From contig JAVBJW010000048.1 of assembly GCA_031546805.1 (NCBI GenBank), positions 1-10,002 of the forward strand: a stretch of 10,002 nucleotides of DNA, in the 5' to 3' direction. A program made the position numbers and the translations under genes. The first letter of the stretch is position 1; every line of letters begins with the position of its first letter. Positions 1-6,591 of the stretch are shown here, piece by piece. This DNA comes from Mesenet sp031546805. GTDB lineage: Bacteria > Pseudomonadota > Alphaproteobacteria > Rickettsiales > Anaplasmataceae. Under the pieces are notes generated by a model. That model had not been told where the DNA came from. It made no database searches and saw nothing but the letters and a program-made list of their open reading frames with translations.

Positions 1-122
1 GCCTTAAAACATACGACTATGGCGTTCCCAGTTATCAGCTGGTAGTTTCCTGTGGTGGGACTCCGCAGGTAAAGCTAGGACATACCTCTCTCTGAGTTGT
101 TACTCGCTTTTTCTCCAGGCTG
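1..122 (+). ncRNA. 3' part of an unidentified structured RNA (5' end outside window)
   Basis: About half of these bases are G or C, against roughly a quarter in the following 300 bases; in an AT-rich genome such islands usually mark structural RNA. No convincing reading frame crosses it on either strand. CCTGTGG (49-55) pairs with CCGCAGG (63-69), giving a 7-bp stem with one G-U pair and a 7-base loop. Loop bases TGGGA (56-60) could also pair with TCCCA (26-30), making a possible pseudoknot. CCAG (28-31) can pair with CTGG (39-42), and GAGT (104-107) with ACTC (112-115) just before five T residues (118-122). The strand is inferred from that T run and from the hairpin at 185-210. The first ten bases recur in my recollection of E. 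coli 6S RNA, but nothing after them aligns. I saw no tmRNA tag or CCA end, no RNase P core and no SRP tetraloop region, so the identity is open. Confidence 0.45.
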
Positions 123-184
123 AGTTTAACAAAAGGTCGAACAAAACAAAACAATATATCAGAAATCCCAATCTTAAATCTAAA

Positions 185-210
185 GTTAAATCTTTTTAAC
201 AGCTTTTTTT
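185..210 (+). terminator. Hairpin plus T run, likely terminator of the upstream RNA
   Basis: GTTAAA (185-190) and TTTAAC (195-200) make a 6-bp stem with a 4-base loop, and seven T residues follow at 204-210. The stem is AT-only apart from one G-C pair, so it is weak, but the layout fits an intrinsic terminator reading rightward out of the GC-rich RNA. Confidence 0.4.
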
Positions 211-448
211 ACATTTTTTATTCTTTTTTATCATGTTTTTTCTTGTGTTTAGGTGTTTATGAAAAATCTTAGAATATAATATATTAATTTGATAATTTAA
301 AAGTATTACTTTTTAAATATTAAAGAACAAGTACACTTTTAATAGCAGTACATGTAGTTATTTCTGAATTATTGTCTTTTTCTCTAAGCTTTTGCATGGA
401 GATTGATAATATAACACCAAGTTCAAATTTTACTTGACTAAGAGGCAT
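211..448. other. AT-rich spacer before rpmJ, no gene seen
   Basis: No frame longer than a few codons with coding character is present on either strand. The stretch contains a second AT-only inverted repeat: AAAAGT (299-304) and ACTTTT (308-313) around a 3-base loop, with T residues after it. This may be a further weak terminator. The rpmJ promoter must lie here or further upstream, but I found no -35/-10 pair that stands out from the AT background. Confidence 0.5.
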
Positions 449-483
449 TACACCATACTATTATTTAAGGTGTATGATAGTAT
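449..483 (+). promoter_or_regulatory. Interleaved inverted repeats in the rpmJ leader
   Basis: TACACC (449-454) is complementary to GGTGTA (469-474), and the directly adjoining ATACTAT (455-461) is complementary to ATAGTAT (477-483). The order A-B-A'-B' means the two stems either exclude each other or form a pseudoknot. The second stem ends four bases before the rpmJ ATG. The purine run AAGG (467-470) lies in and beside the first stem. This could control translation of rpmJ, but the pairing is short and AT-rich, and the regulatory role is inference only. Confidence 0.3.
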
Positions 484-487
484 TATT

Positions 488-616
488 ATGAAAGTTTTAG
501 GTTCTTTAAAATTTGCTAAAAAACGTGATAAAAATTGTCTGGTTGTACGTAGAAAGGGAAGAATTTACGTTTTAAATAAGTTAAAGCCTAGGTTCAAAGC
601 ACGTCAGGGTTATTGA
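488..616 (+). CDS. rpmJ: 50S ribosomal protein L36
   Basis: This 42-residue basic protein is a structural component of the large ribosomal subunit. It begins MKVLGSLKFAKKRDKNC and ends with PRFKARQGY, the pattern of the short alphaproteobacterial L36: an MKV.SSLK-like start, a KKRD.-C segment, VVRRKGR.YV in the middle and a PRFKARQG tail. The ATG at 488 is chosen because it gives the exact family length; an in-frame TTG at 434 would add 18 residues foreign to the family. No good Shine-Dalgarno sequence lies at normal distance. The nearest AAGG (467-470) better suits a five-codon reading frame at 474-491, whose TGA overlaps this ATG. Only one of the zinc-type cysteines is present, as in the zinc-lacking form. 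It is a lone ribosomal gene, convergent with the mrp cluster. Confidence 0.93.
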   Translation: MKVLGSLKFAKKRDKNCLVVRRKGRIYVLNKLKPRFKARQGY

Positions 617-732
617 TATACTATGTGGTCAAACCTTTATTAAATAGAGAAGAAATCTAGTCTAAAATTTATTTCCAATTCTTTTTTATATAATATCTCA
701 TATAAGAGAAATTACCTTTTAAATTTACCGTT

Positions 733-754
733 AGAAGCCTAGGTTTCTTTTATT
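733..754 (+). terminator. Likely rpmJ terminator overlapping the end of mrpC
   Basis: AGAAGCC (733-739) and GGTTTCT (742-748) are complementary with one G-U pair; the practical loop is CTAG. A T-rich tract continues to 754 on the plus strand only, so the polarity fits transcription coming from rpmJ. The hairpin includes the mrpC stop codon, so the two convergent genes share this DNA. Confidence 0.35.
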
Positions 755-1044
755 CTAACCGCAATTGATAAGCCAACTGCAAAAGTTGCAAGGCCAACAA
801 CAATTGCTGTTAACATTAAAACATGAGGAAGTGGATTGCTATAGTAAGTGATATTTTCATCAAGTATTGGCGGTGATGAATGTTTAATATAACCCAACGA
901 TATATACAATAATAATACAGAAGTTTGAAAAATACTCATGCCAAATAATTTTTTAATTATATTTTTATCAGTGACGATAATATATAATCCCAACGTCATC
1001 AATATTGCAGTAGTAATATAATGATACGTGTCAATAGATATCAT
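739..1044 (-). CDS. mrpC: Mrp-type cation/proton antiporter subunit C (MnhC/NuoK-like)
   Basis: This is a small membrane subunit of the multi-protein Na+/H+ antiporter complex in the inner membrane, homologous to NuoK of complex I. The 101 residues form three hydrophobic segments, about 10-24, 35-53 and 74-96. The diagnostic stretch is near residues 71-83: NPLPHVLMLTAIVVG, matching the family's DPLPQALVLTAIVIG. An ILDENITYYSNPLP approach sits where family members have API...YVDPLP. The start ATG overlaps the upstream mrpB stop as ATGA (1041-1044), a translational-coupling arrangement. It is the last gene of the cluster; the MrpD gene that commonly follows is absent, and rpmJ faces it instead. 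Confidence 0.85.
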   Translation of the reverse strand: MISIDTYHYITTAILMTLGLYIIVTDKNIIKKLFGMSIFQTSVLLLYISLGYIKHSSPPILDENITYYSNPLPHVLMLTAIVVGLATFAVGLSIAVRIKET

Positions 1045-1460
1045 TTTCTTTCTCTCATTGCAAAGCTAAAATATATAATCAACATAGCTGAGCATACTGT
1101 TAAACCAACGCCCAGCTCTACCATAAATATGCCAAGTTTTTGTCCAGTTGGATTATCAGTTAGGAGGGCATTATATGATAAAAACTCTTCACCTAGTAAC
1201 ATAGTAACAATCCCTGTTCCGGCATAGATTAAAACTCCAACACCACTTAAGATTTTCATAATGGTATAAGGTATTGCTTTTAATGTAACAGTTGGACCAA
1301 ATATCATTGCATGAAATATAATCCCTGAAGCAATAATTATTCCAGCCTGGAACCCACCTCCTGGGCTATAGTCGCCGTGAAATTGTACATACAAACCAAA
1401 CAGCACTATAAAAGGAATAGCTAGCAACGCTATTGTTTGTAAAATAGGGCTTTTAGTCAT
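1041..1460 (-). CDS. mrpB: Mrp-type cation/proton antiporter subunit B (MnhB domain)
   Basis: This is a membrane subunit of the Mrp/Mnh antiporter. The 139-residue protein carries the family signature near residues 24-42, VQFHGDYSPGGGFQAGIII, equivalent to the conserved HGH-SPGGGFQGG motif, followed by hydrophobic helices at about 43-60, 66-88 and 114-134. The length is normal for free-standing MnhB. Its ATG overlaps the preceding gene's stop by four bases (ATGA at 1457-1460), and its own stop overlaps mrpC in the same way, so the cluster is very probably one translationally coupled mRNA. Nothing is truncated or disrupted. Confidence 0.88.
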   Translation of the reverse strand: MTKSPILQTIALLAIPFIVLFGLYVQFHGDYSPGGGFQAGIIIASGIIFHAMIFGPTVTLKAIPYTIMKILSGVGVLIYAGTGIVTMLLGEEFLSYNALLTDNPTGQKLGIFMVELGVGLTVCSAMLIIYFSFAMRERK

Positions 1461-1981
1461 TTTTCACACTCATTTCTCAGCAAGATGGAAACAGCAATAG
1501 CTGCAGTAAGTACAACAACTGTTTCACAAAGTGTGTCATAACCACGAAAGCTGGCTAAAATAGCAGTAACGACATTAGGAATGCCAATGAGATCAGTAGT
1601 GTTTTCTATATAATAAGGAGCAACATGTTTATGTATATATGCACCTGCACTGCCAAAACTTGGCATGTTTAATACTATATATGTTAAGCAAATAAAAAAA
1701 GGTAGTAATATAAAAAACGAGTGCAGTTTATAAGGTGCTTTAACTTCATGATTCTTCACTAAAGATAATGCTGCTAAAGTAAAAATTGTGCTTATTCCTG
1801 CACCAACAGCACTTTCTGTTATTGCAACATCTGGAGCATTAAGCAACAAATAGATAAGCGTCATTAAAATACTCAGTACTGACATTAACAAAGTGTTTAC
1901 AATTAAATTTGGTATAAAAGCAATGGCAAAAGCAACTATAATTAACATTGAAAGTAATATAAAGCTTATAATTTCAATCAT
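1457..1981 (-). CDS. MrpA C-terminal-like subunit (MbhD/MbhE, DUF4040 domains)
   Basis: This membrane protein corresponds to the C-terminal part of MrpA, encoded here as a separate gene. The first half has the MbhD-type motif APDVAITESAVGAGIST, equivalent to LPDVALTEAAVGAG in MrpA. The second half has the MbhE-type motif NVVTAILASFRGYDTLCE, equivalent to NVILVDFRGFDTLGE. About five hydrophobic helices are visible. The acidic residue in TESAVGAG is a candidate proton-path residue by analogy. The start at 1981 gives 174 residues and an 8-base overlap with mrpG, like the mrpF/mrpG junction; an upstream in-frame start at 2017 would add 12 residues. The large ND5-like portion of MrpA is not encoded in this window. 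Confidence 0.82.
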   Translation of the reverse strand: MIEIISFILLSMLIIVAFAIAFIPNLIVNTLLMSVLSILMTLIYLLLNAPDVAITESAVGAGISTIFTLAALSLVKNHEVKAPYKLHSFFILLPFFICLTYIVLNMPSFGSAGAYIHKHVAPYYIENTTDLIGIPNVVTAILASFRGYDTLCETVVVLTAAIAVSILLRNECEK

Positions 1982-2261
1982 AGTTCTGCTTATTATAACA
2001 AGTACGAGCAAGGGCATAACTGCTAGTTGTGGCTGTGATCCATATAAGTAAAATCAGCAATATTATTTTGAATGTATTTGTTGAAAATCCATTTTGCATT
2101 GCAGCGCCAATTAATATTAGTGTTGAAGCCAATGAATCAACAATACCTGCAGAATGTATTCTGGTATAAAAATTGGGAAACCTAATTATGCCAACTACTG
2201 CAGTAATAGTTAAGAATATACCTACTCCTACTAAAAACATCCCAAAATATATATCATACAT
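1974..2261 (-). CDS. mrpG: Mrp-type cation/proton antiporter subunit G
   Basis: This is a small membrane subunit of the antiporter. The signature is VVGIIRFPNFYTRIHSAGIVDSLA, which I split as GIIRFPNFYTRIHS and AGIVDSLA; family members read GLLRLPDFYTRLHA..KADTLG. Three hydrophobic segments are visible at about 5-24, 45-58 and 66-84. I chose the ATG at 2261 (95 residues) because it places the RFP-FYTR motif at the usual distance from the N terminus and leaves an 8-base overlap with mrpF. An ATG at 2276 would give 100 residues and a 23-base overlap. The downstream gene begins inside its last codons, which supports co-translation. Confidence 0.85.
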   Translation of the reverse strand: MYDIYFGMFLVGVGIFLTITAVVGIIRFPNFYTRIHSAGIVDSLASTLILIGAAMQNGFSTNTFKIILLILLIWITATTSSYALARTCYNKQNYD

Positions 2262-2517
2262 CACCAAAACTACCATCTAAAAAGAACTTCATAAATGCTA
2301 CAGTTGATATAAAGCTGATACTAGCATACACTAAAGCAACATCAAGCAATAATATGCTATCAACTATCACTGATATTACAACTATAAGTAGAATTGCTTG
2401 TGTTGAAAAGCTATTGACTGCTAATATTCTATTATAGATATCATTTTTTTTTGATATTGCACAGTAAAGCATTGCACTCATACAAAACGTTAGTACAAAA
2501 GCAGCACAGTAGAACAT
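2254..2517 (-). CDS. mrpF: Mrp-type cation/proton antiporter subunit F
   Basis: This 87-residue membrane protein has three hydrophobic helices, about 3-20, 37-55 and 58-76. The loop NDIYNRILAVNSFSTQAI matches the family pattern of a D-R-L-A-D-like segment between helices one and two, and DVALVYASISFISTVAF matches the D-ALxxALLGFVGTVA segment of MrpF. It is the first gene of the visible cluster. No Shine-Dalgarno sequence is evident before the ATG. MrpE, which usually precedes F, is not encoded in the 180 bases between this gene and mutS. A possible promoter lies 26-54 bases upstream of the start codon. Confidence 0.83.
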   Translation of the reverse strand: MFYCAAFVLTFCMSAMLYCAISKKNDIYNRILAVNSFSTQAILLIVVISVIVDSILLLDVALVYASISFISTVAFMKFFLDGSFGDV

Positions 2518-2542
2518 ATATTATTACAATACGAATACTATA

Positions 2543-2571
2543 AGTGTAAAATAATCTTACATAAACATCAA
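2543..2571 (-). promoter_or_regulatory. Candidate sigma-70-type promoter of the mrp cluster
   Basis: Reading leftward, TTGATG (2571-2566) and TACACT (2548-2543) are separated by 17 bases, each with four of six consensus positions. It lies between mutS and mrpF, so it would allow transcription of the antiporter genes independent of mutS. No mutS terminator was recognised, so read-through is also possible. Chance matches are frequent in such AT-rich DNA. Confidence 0.3.
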
Positions 2572-2698
2572 TAGGCTTTTTAAAAGATTTCTTTATTCAA
2601 AATTACATATGTGAAGATGTAAAACAATCTGCAAAACATAATAACGCTTGATATATTACAGACATAATAAAAGAAACTTCTAAAAAACGAAAGGAAAC

Positions 2699-5122
2699 TC
2701 AGAGCATTTGATTTAATTCTTTGATAATTTGATTAGCCCTATCTAAAATAGAATTAGGAAAACCAGCAAGTTTTGCAACATGTATTCCATATGATTCATC
2801 TGCTACTCCTTCTACTACTTCATGCAGGAAAATGATCTTGTTATCCCATTCTTTTACTCTTACACAAAAACACTTTAAGTGGCTTAAATAATCACTCACT
2901 TTAGACAATTCGTGGTAATGAGTTGCAAAAATAGCACGACATCTATTAATATTATGTATATGCTCCAGTACTGCTTGTGCTATTGAAAGTCCATCATAAA
3001 TTCCAGTACCTCTACCAACTTCATCTAATATAACTAAGGAACGATCTGTGGCCTGGTTAATTATTGATGCTGTTTCAATCATCTCTACCATAAAAGTAGA
3101 ATAACCAACAGTAATATTATCAGATGCCCCAACTCTGCTAAATATCTTATCAACGATCCCTATATGCGCATACTCTACAGGCACAAAAGAACCCATATGT
3201 GCTAAAATTGCAATCAAAGCATTCTGTCTCAAAAAAGTACTTTTTCCAGCCATATTTGGACCAGTGACTAAATAAATACGCTGTGAATCTGATAAATTAA
3301 TGTCATTTGCCACAAATCTATTATTTATTTCAACTACAGGATGGCGGCCCTTTATAATATCAAATTCATGACTATCATCAATTATTGGTTTTACGTAATT
3401 ATTTTGTACAGCAAGCTCTGCAAACGCTGTGATTACATCTAGTTCTGCAACTGCATGGGCAGCAAGTGCTATTTGCTTAGATTCTTTGGCAATCTTACTA
3501 CACAACTGACCAAAAATTTTAATCTCTAAGTTTATCGCTGCATCGCGTGCTGTAATTATTTTATTTTCTAGTTCTTTTAATTCAGCTGTAGTATAGCGAA
3601 CATTATTTGCCAAGCTCTGTCTGTGAATAAATATATCTAAATCTATCTTGTGATTTGCTGAAACTTCAACATAGTAACCTATAATATTATTATATGATAT
3701 TCTCAAAGTTCCAATTTTAGTCAAGTTGCGGTAAGAATCACGAAGCCTATTAAGCAGCTGATTACTGTTATTTTGAATATGAAGCAGCTCAGCCAACTCT
3801 GATTCATATTCAGGCTTAATAAAGCCACCATCCTTAATATTACTGATATTATTTTCAATTAGTGCTTCATCTAGTATATTAAATAAACTTTTATGTTCAC
3901 CTAAATTATTATGAATGAGTTTGACTCCATATTCCTCTACGGAAGACAAAATCTGTAATAATTTTAAAACATTATCAAGACTAACTTTAAGTAAATACAT
4001 ATCTTTTGGTGAGCCTCGTCCCAGCATTAAACGCGATAATCCTCTTTCTATATCAGGAATATTTTTTAGTATTTCTCTTGTTTTTCTGCGTAGAGAATGA
4101 TTGCTAACAAAAAATTCTACAGTATTTAACCTTAAGTTGATAATTTCAGGACGAATAAAAGGTGATGATAAAGTTTGCTTAAGTAGACGACCTCCAGATG
4201 CAGTAATAGTATAATCAATCGCCCCTAGCAGAGATCCTTTTTTTTCACCAAACTGAGTTGCAAATAATTCAAGGCTTTTTCTTGCAGAAACATCAATCAA
4301 CATGAATTTCTGTTGTTCAAACGGTTTTGGATACTCTAATCTTGGCAATTTTCCTTTTTGTGTGATTTTAACATATTCCAATATCGATCCACATACTATA
4401 ACCTCTACCCTAGTAAAGTTGCCTAAAGTTTCTAATGATTGTAAATTATAAAACTCTAGTAAGGTTTTGTTTGCCCTATTATGTTCAAAAAAACTTGTAG
4501 CGTGTTCTGTTAAAGATAATTTATAATTTTTTAAAATAGATTTTATTTCTTCATTATCTAGCATTTCATCAGATATGAGCAGCTCTCTAGGTAAGATACG
4601 AAGCAAATCACTATTTAAACTATTTAAATCTGTAGACGAGTAAAAAAACTCACCTGTTGAGATGTCGAGCCAAGCAATAGCGTATTTTTCCTTATCATTT
4701 ACTATACATGCTAAATAATTAGAGCTTTTGTCTTCTAAGAGCGCATCTTCAATGATAGTTCCTGGCGTCACTATTCGTACTACATCGCGTTTTACTACGG
4801 ATTTATATCCACGTTTTCTTGCTTCCTCTGCTGTTTCCAATTGATCACAAATTGCAACTTTAAATCCTGAGTCTATTAGTTTATGTAAGTACGATTCACT
4901 GCTATGTGCTGGTACTCCACACATTGGTATTTTTTGGCCGTTATAACAACCACGCTTAGTTAGTATTATGTTTAGAATTTTTGCAGCCTTTATGGCATCA
5001 TCAAAGAATAATTCATAAAAATCTCCCAATCTGTAAAACAACAAATAATCTTTATACTCTTCTTTGAGAGCAAGATATTGTTGCATTACTGGAGTTGCTT
5101 TTTTCTCTGTGATTAAAGTCAT
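2699..5122 (-). CDS. mutS: DNA mismatch repair protein MutS
   Basis: This cytoplasmic ATPase recognises base mismatches and small loops and recruits MutL. The 807-residue protein starts with the mismatch-binding domain: DFYELFF contains the Phe-X-Glu motif (F35-Y36-E37) that stacks on the mispaired base. Connector, lever and clamp domains follow. The ATPase domain has Walker A TGPNMAGKSTF at about 619-629, a signature region with SRVGASDN, Walker B LVILDEVGRGTG around residue 700, and the FATHYHEL switch histidine. The protein ends at LDRANQIIKELNQML, soon after the ATPase domain, so it lacks most of the extra C-terminal tail carried by E. coli MutS (about 850 residues). The frame is intact. 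The start is the only one giving the normal MutS N terminus, though no clear ribosome binding site precedes it. It is divergent from the repeat-protein gene. Confidence 0.97.
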   Translation of the reverse strand: MTLITEKKATPVMQQYLALKEEYKDYLLFYRLGDFYELFFDDAIKAAKILNIILTKRGCYNGQKIPMCGVPAHSSESYLHKLIDSGFKVAICDQLETAEEARKRGYKSVVKRDVVRIVTPGTIIEDALLEDKSSNYLACIVNDKEKYAIAWLDISTGEFFYSSTDLNSLNSDLLRILPRELLISDEMLDNEEIKSILKNYKLSLTEHATSFFEHNRANKTLLEFYNLQSLETLGNFTRVEVIVCGSILEYVKITQKGKLPRLEYPKPFEQQKFMLIDVSARKSLELFATQFGEKKGSLLGAIDYTITASGGRLLKQTLSSPFIRPEIINLRLNTVEFFVSNHSLRRKTREILKNIPDIERGLSRLMLGRGSPKDMYLLKVSLDNVLKLLQILSSVEEYGVKLIHNNLGEHKSLFNILDEALIENNISNIKDGGFIKPEYESELAELLHIQNNSNQLLNRLRDSYRNLTKIGTLRISYNNIIGYYVEVSANHKIDLDIFIHRQSLANNVRYTTAELKELENKIITARDAAINLEIKIFGQLCSKIAKESKQIALAAHAVAELDVITAFAELAVQNNYVKPIIDDSHEFDIIKGRHPVVEINNRFVANDINLSDSQRIYLVTGPNMAGKSTFLRQNALIAILAHMGSFVPVEYAHIGIVDKIFSRVGASDNITVGYSTFMVEMIETASIINQATDRSLVILDEVGRGTGIYDGLSIAQAVLEHIHNINRCRAIFATHYHELSKVSDYLSHLKCFCVRVKEWDNKIIFLHEVVEGVADESYGIHVAKLAGFPNSILDRANQIIKELNQML

Positions 5123-5147
5123 TGTTAATCTATTATTAATAAAAGAA

Positions 5148-5177
5148 ACTATATAATTTTTTAACTAATCATTGCAA
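5148..5177 (-). promoter_or_regulatory. Candidate mutS promoter
   Basis: Reading leftward, TTGCAA (5177-5172) and TATAGT (5153-5148) are 18 bases apart, matching four and five of six consensus positions. The start of transcription would fall about 20 bases before the mutS ATG. The -35 element is its own reverse complement and is also positioned as the -35 of the opposite promoter. Confidence 0.4.
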
Positions 5178-5200
5178 AATAGCATTGATTTTTATATAAT
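5172..5200 (+). promoter_or_regulatory. Candidate promoter of the repeat-protein gene
   Basis: TTGCAA (5172-5177) and a perfect TATAAT (5195-5200) are separated by 17 bases. The leader to the ATG at 5278 would be about 70 bases. A second TATAAT at 5233-5238 has no matching -35 and may be chance. Confidence 0.42.
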
Positions 5201-5277
5201 TGATTTTTTATAGCAATTTAAGTTTATTTTACTATAATTATATAATTAACAGCATAGTAAAGATAAAGGGGTATGAG

Positions 5278-6585
5278 ATGGCAACTGAAAAAAGAACTAT
5301 AGTAGGAAAAGTTATAGATTTCTCTAAAGGAGCAATAACTAGTGTATTAAAAAGATCAAAATATCTTCTAACAAGTAGTCCATTTGAAATATGGAAAAAA
5401 GATATCAGACCTAAGATTCCTCTTGGTAACCCTGATGTCACTTTTGACCTCAAAGAACACAAAAGCACTGAACAAGACTATGGTGTTAGTTTTAGTTCTA
5501 TAACAAAAAAGAAAGGGCATGAAAAAGATGTAATAATAGGTGTACCAGAGTATAAATTACATGACAGAAGCACGAAACAGTTTGAAGCATGGCTTGAAAG
5601 CAGTGAAGATGATAAAAAAAACGAGAATTTTATACCTGCAAGCAGTGATAAGAAGAAACTATCTAATGATGAGCAAGAGGCTTACGATAATCTGATTAAA
5701 TTATACGAACTTCTTAAAGAGAAAAACGGCTCAATTAAGATAGTACCTGTAAGCCCAGGAAGCCTTAAGAACAAAATAGTAATTGAAATAGATGTTAGTA
5801 ATAAAACATTTGAACAAATTGAAGATGAAATGAAACAGTATTTTGAGTGGCTGGGTTTAAGTGATTCAGAAATGGTAGAAACTGCTGCAAAAAGATTATA
5901 TGATGGCGCTAACAACCAAGCCATTAGTAGTGACGAGCCATTTGCAAAACAAAAACCTGAATCATCACAAGAACCTGTTCAGGTATTTCAAAATCCAAAT
6001 CAAAAAGAAATGGAAGAAAACGTTGAGAGTGATGAAGAAGTGATAGAAGAAGGTAATAACTTAGATAAAAATTCTGAAAAACAAGATTTAAGTGAAGAGC
6101 TTTTATGGCAAATACAAAATACTAAACCTGCTCAGGTATTTCAAGATCCAAATCAAAAAGGAGGGGAAGAAAATGTTGAGAGTGATGGAGAAGTGATAGA
6201 AAAAGGTCATAACTTAGATAAAGATTTAAGTGGAGAGCAAACACAAAATACTAAACCGGAGGAGCAAATGGATAGTCAAATGCCAAGTAGTCAATTTTCT
6301 TTAACTATTCCTCCAGAATTTCCTAGTGCTACTAATGTCATTAGTTTTTCACAAGTACAAACGGAACCCCATGAGCGGCAAGGTGAGCTAGTATCGCGTC
6401 ACCAATCTTTTAAATCAGAAATATCTACTAATCTTAATGTTATGGATAATAATATAAAGAATCAGGTTATAGAAATTAGTGAGGATTTAAGTGATGTGTC
6501 TTTAAACTCAACATCTAAAAACTCTAGCGCTAAGCAACTACCTTCATCTATCCAAAGAAATGATAGCATTAGAAATAGAGGATAG
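5278..6585 (+). CDS. Acidic repeat-containing protein of unknown function
   Basis: I do not recognise a family. The start at 5278 follows AAAGGGG (5265-5271), an excellent ribosome binding site six bases upstream; an in-frame start at 5200 would add 26 residues before that site. The 435 residues show no signal peptide or membrane helix. Residues 1-30 are basic; about 30-220 look like a charged, partly folded region with a helix-rich part around DEQEAYDNLIKLYELLKE. Two copies of an acidic repeat follow (core QVFQ-PNQK--EENVESD-EVIE-G-NLDK), spaced 51 residues apart, then a Ser/Asn-rich tail that ends in a basic stretch (QRNDSIRNRG). Acidic repeats, low complexity and a basic C terminus are traits of many type IV-secreted effectors of Rickettsiales, so an effector role is possible but unproven. 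It is probably co-transcribed with the HIT gene. Confidence 0.72.
   Translation: MATEKRTIVGKVIDFSKGAITSVLKRSKYLLTSSPFEIWKKDIRPKIPLGNPDVTFDLKEHKSTEQDYGVSFSSITKKKGHEKDVIIGVPEYKLHDRSTKQFEAWLESSEDDKKNENFIPASSDKKKLSNDEQEAYDNLIKLYELLKEKNGSIKIVPVSPGSLKNKIVIEIDVSNKTFEQIEDEMKQYFEWLGLSDSEMVETAAKRLYDGANNQAISSDEPFAKQKPESSQEPVQVFQNPNQKEMEENVESDEEVIEEGNNLDKNSEKQDLSEELLWQIQNTKPAQVFQDPNQKGGEENVESDGEVIEKGHNLDKDLSGEQTQNTKPEEQMDSQMPSSQFSLTIPPEFPSATNVISFSQVQTEPHERQGELVSRHQSFKSEISTNLNVMDNNIKNQVIEISEDLSDVSLNSTSKNSSAKQLPSSIQRNDSIRNRG
5977..6258 (+). repeat. Two tandem in-frame repeats inside the acidic protein gene
   Basis: Copy one is 5977-6129 (51 codons) and copy two 6130-6258 (43 codons). They share QVFQ-PNQK, EENVESD, EVIE, NLDK and QNTKP or an equivalent end; the second copy lacks about eight residues in its last third. 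Both DNA and protein are similar, with mainly single-base differences, which points to duplication within the gene followed by divergence. A third NTKPEE-like start has no full copy after it. Confidence 0.85.
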
Positions 6586-6591
6586 GAAGTT

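Noticed and set aside
1..122. Calling the left-edge RNA 6S RNA or tmRNA outright
   Set aside because: Only ten bases at the start resemble E. coli 6S as I recall it, the rest does not align, and no tmRNA tag frame or tRNA-like end is present.
434..487. An 18-residue N-terminal extension of L36
   Set aside because: L36 is about 41-42 residues; the extension begins at TTG and covers the leader repeats.
1021..1227. Open frame on the plus strand opposite mrpB
   Set aside because: It is a shadow of the well-supported mrpB/mrpC genes; no family character.
5200..5277. An N-terminal extension of the repeat protein beginning at 5200
   Set aside because: A strong ribosome binding site at 5265-5271 is correctly spaced for ATG 5278, and the extension would start inside the proposed -10 box.
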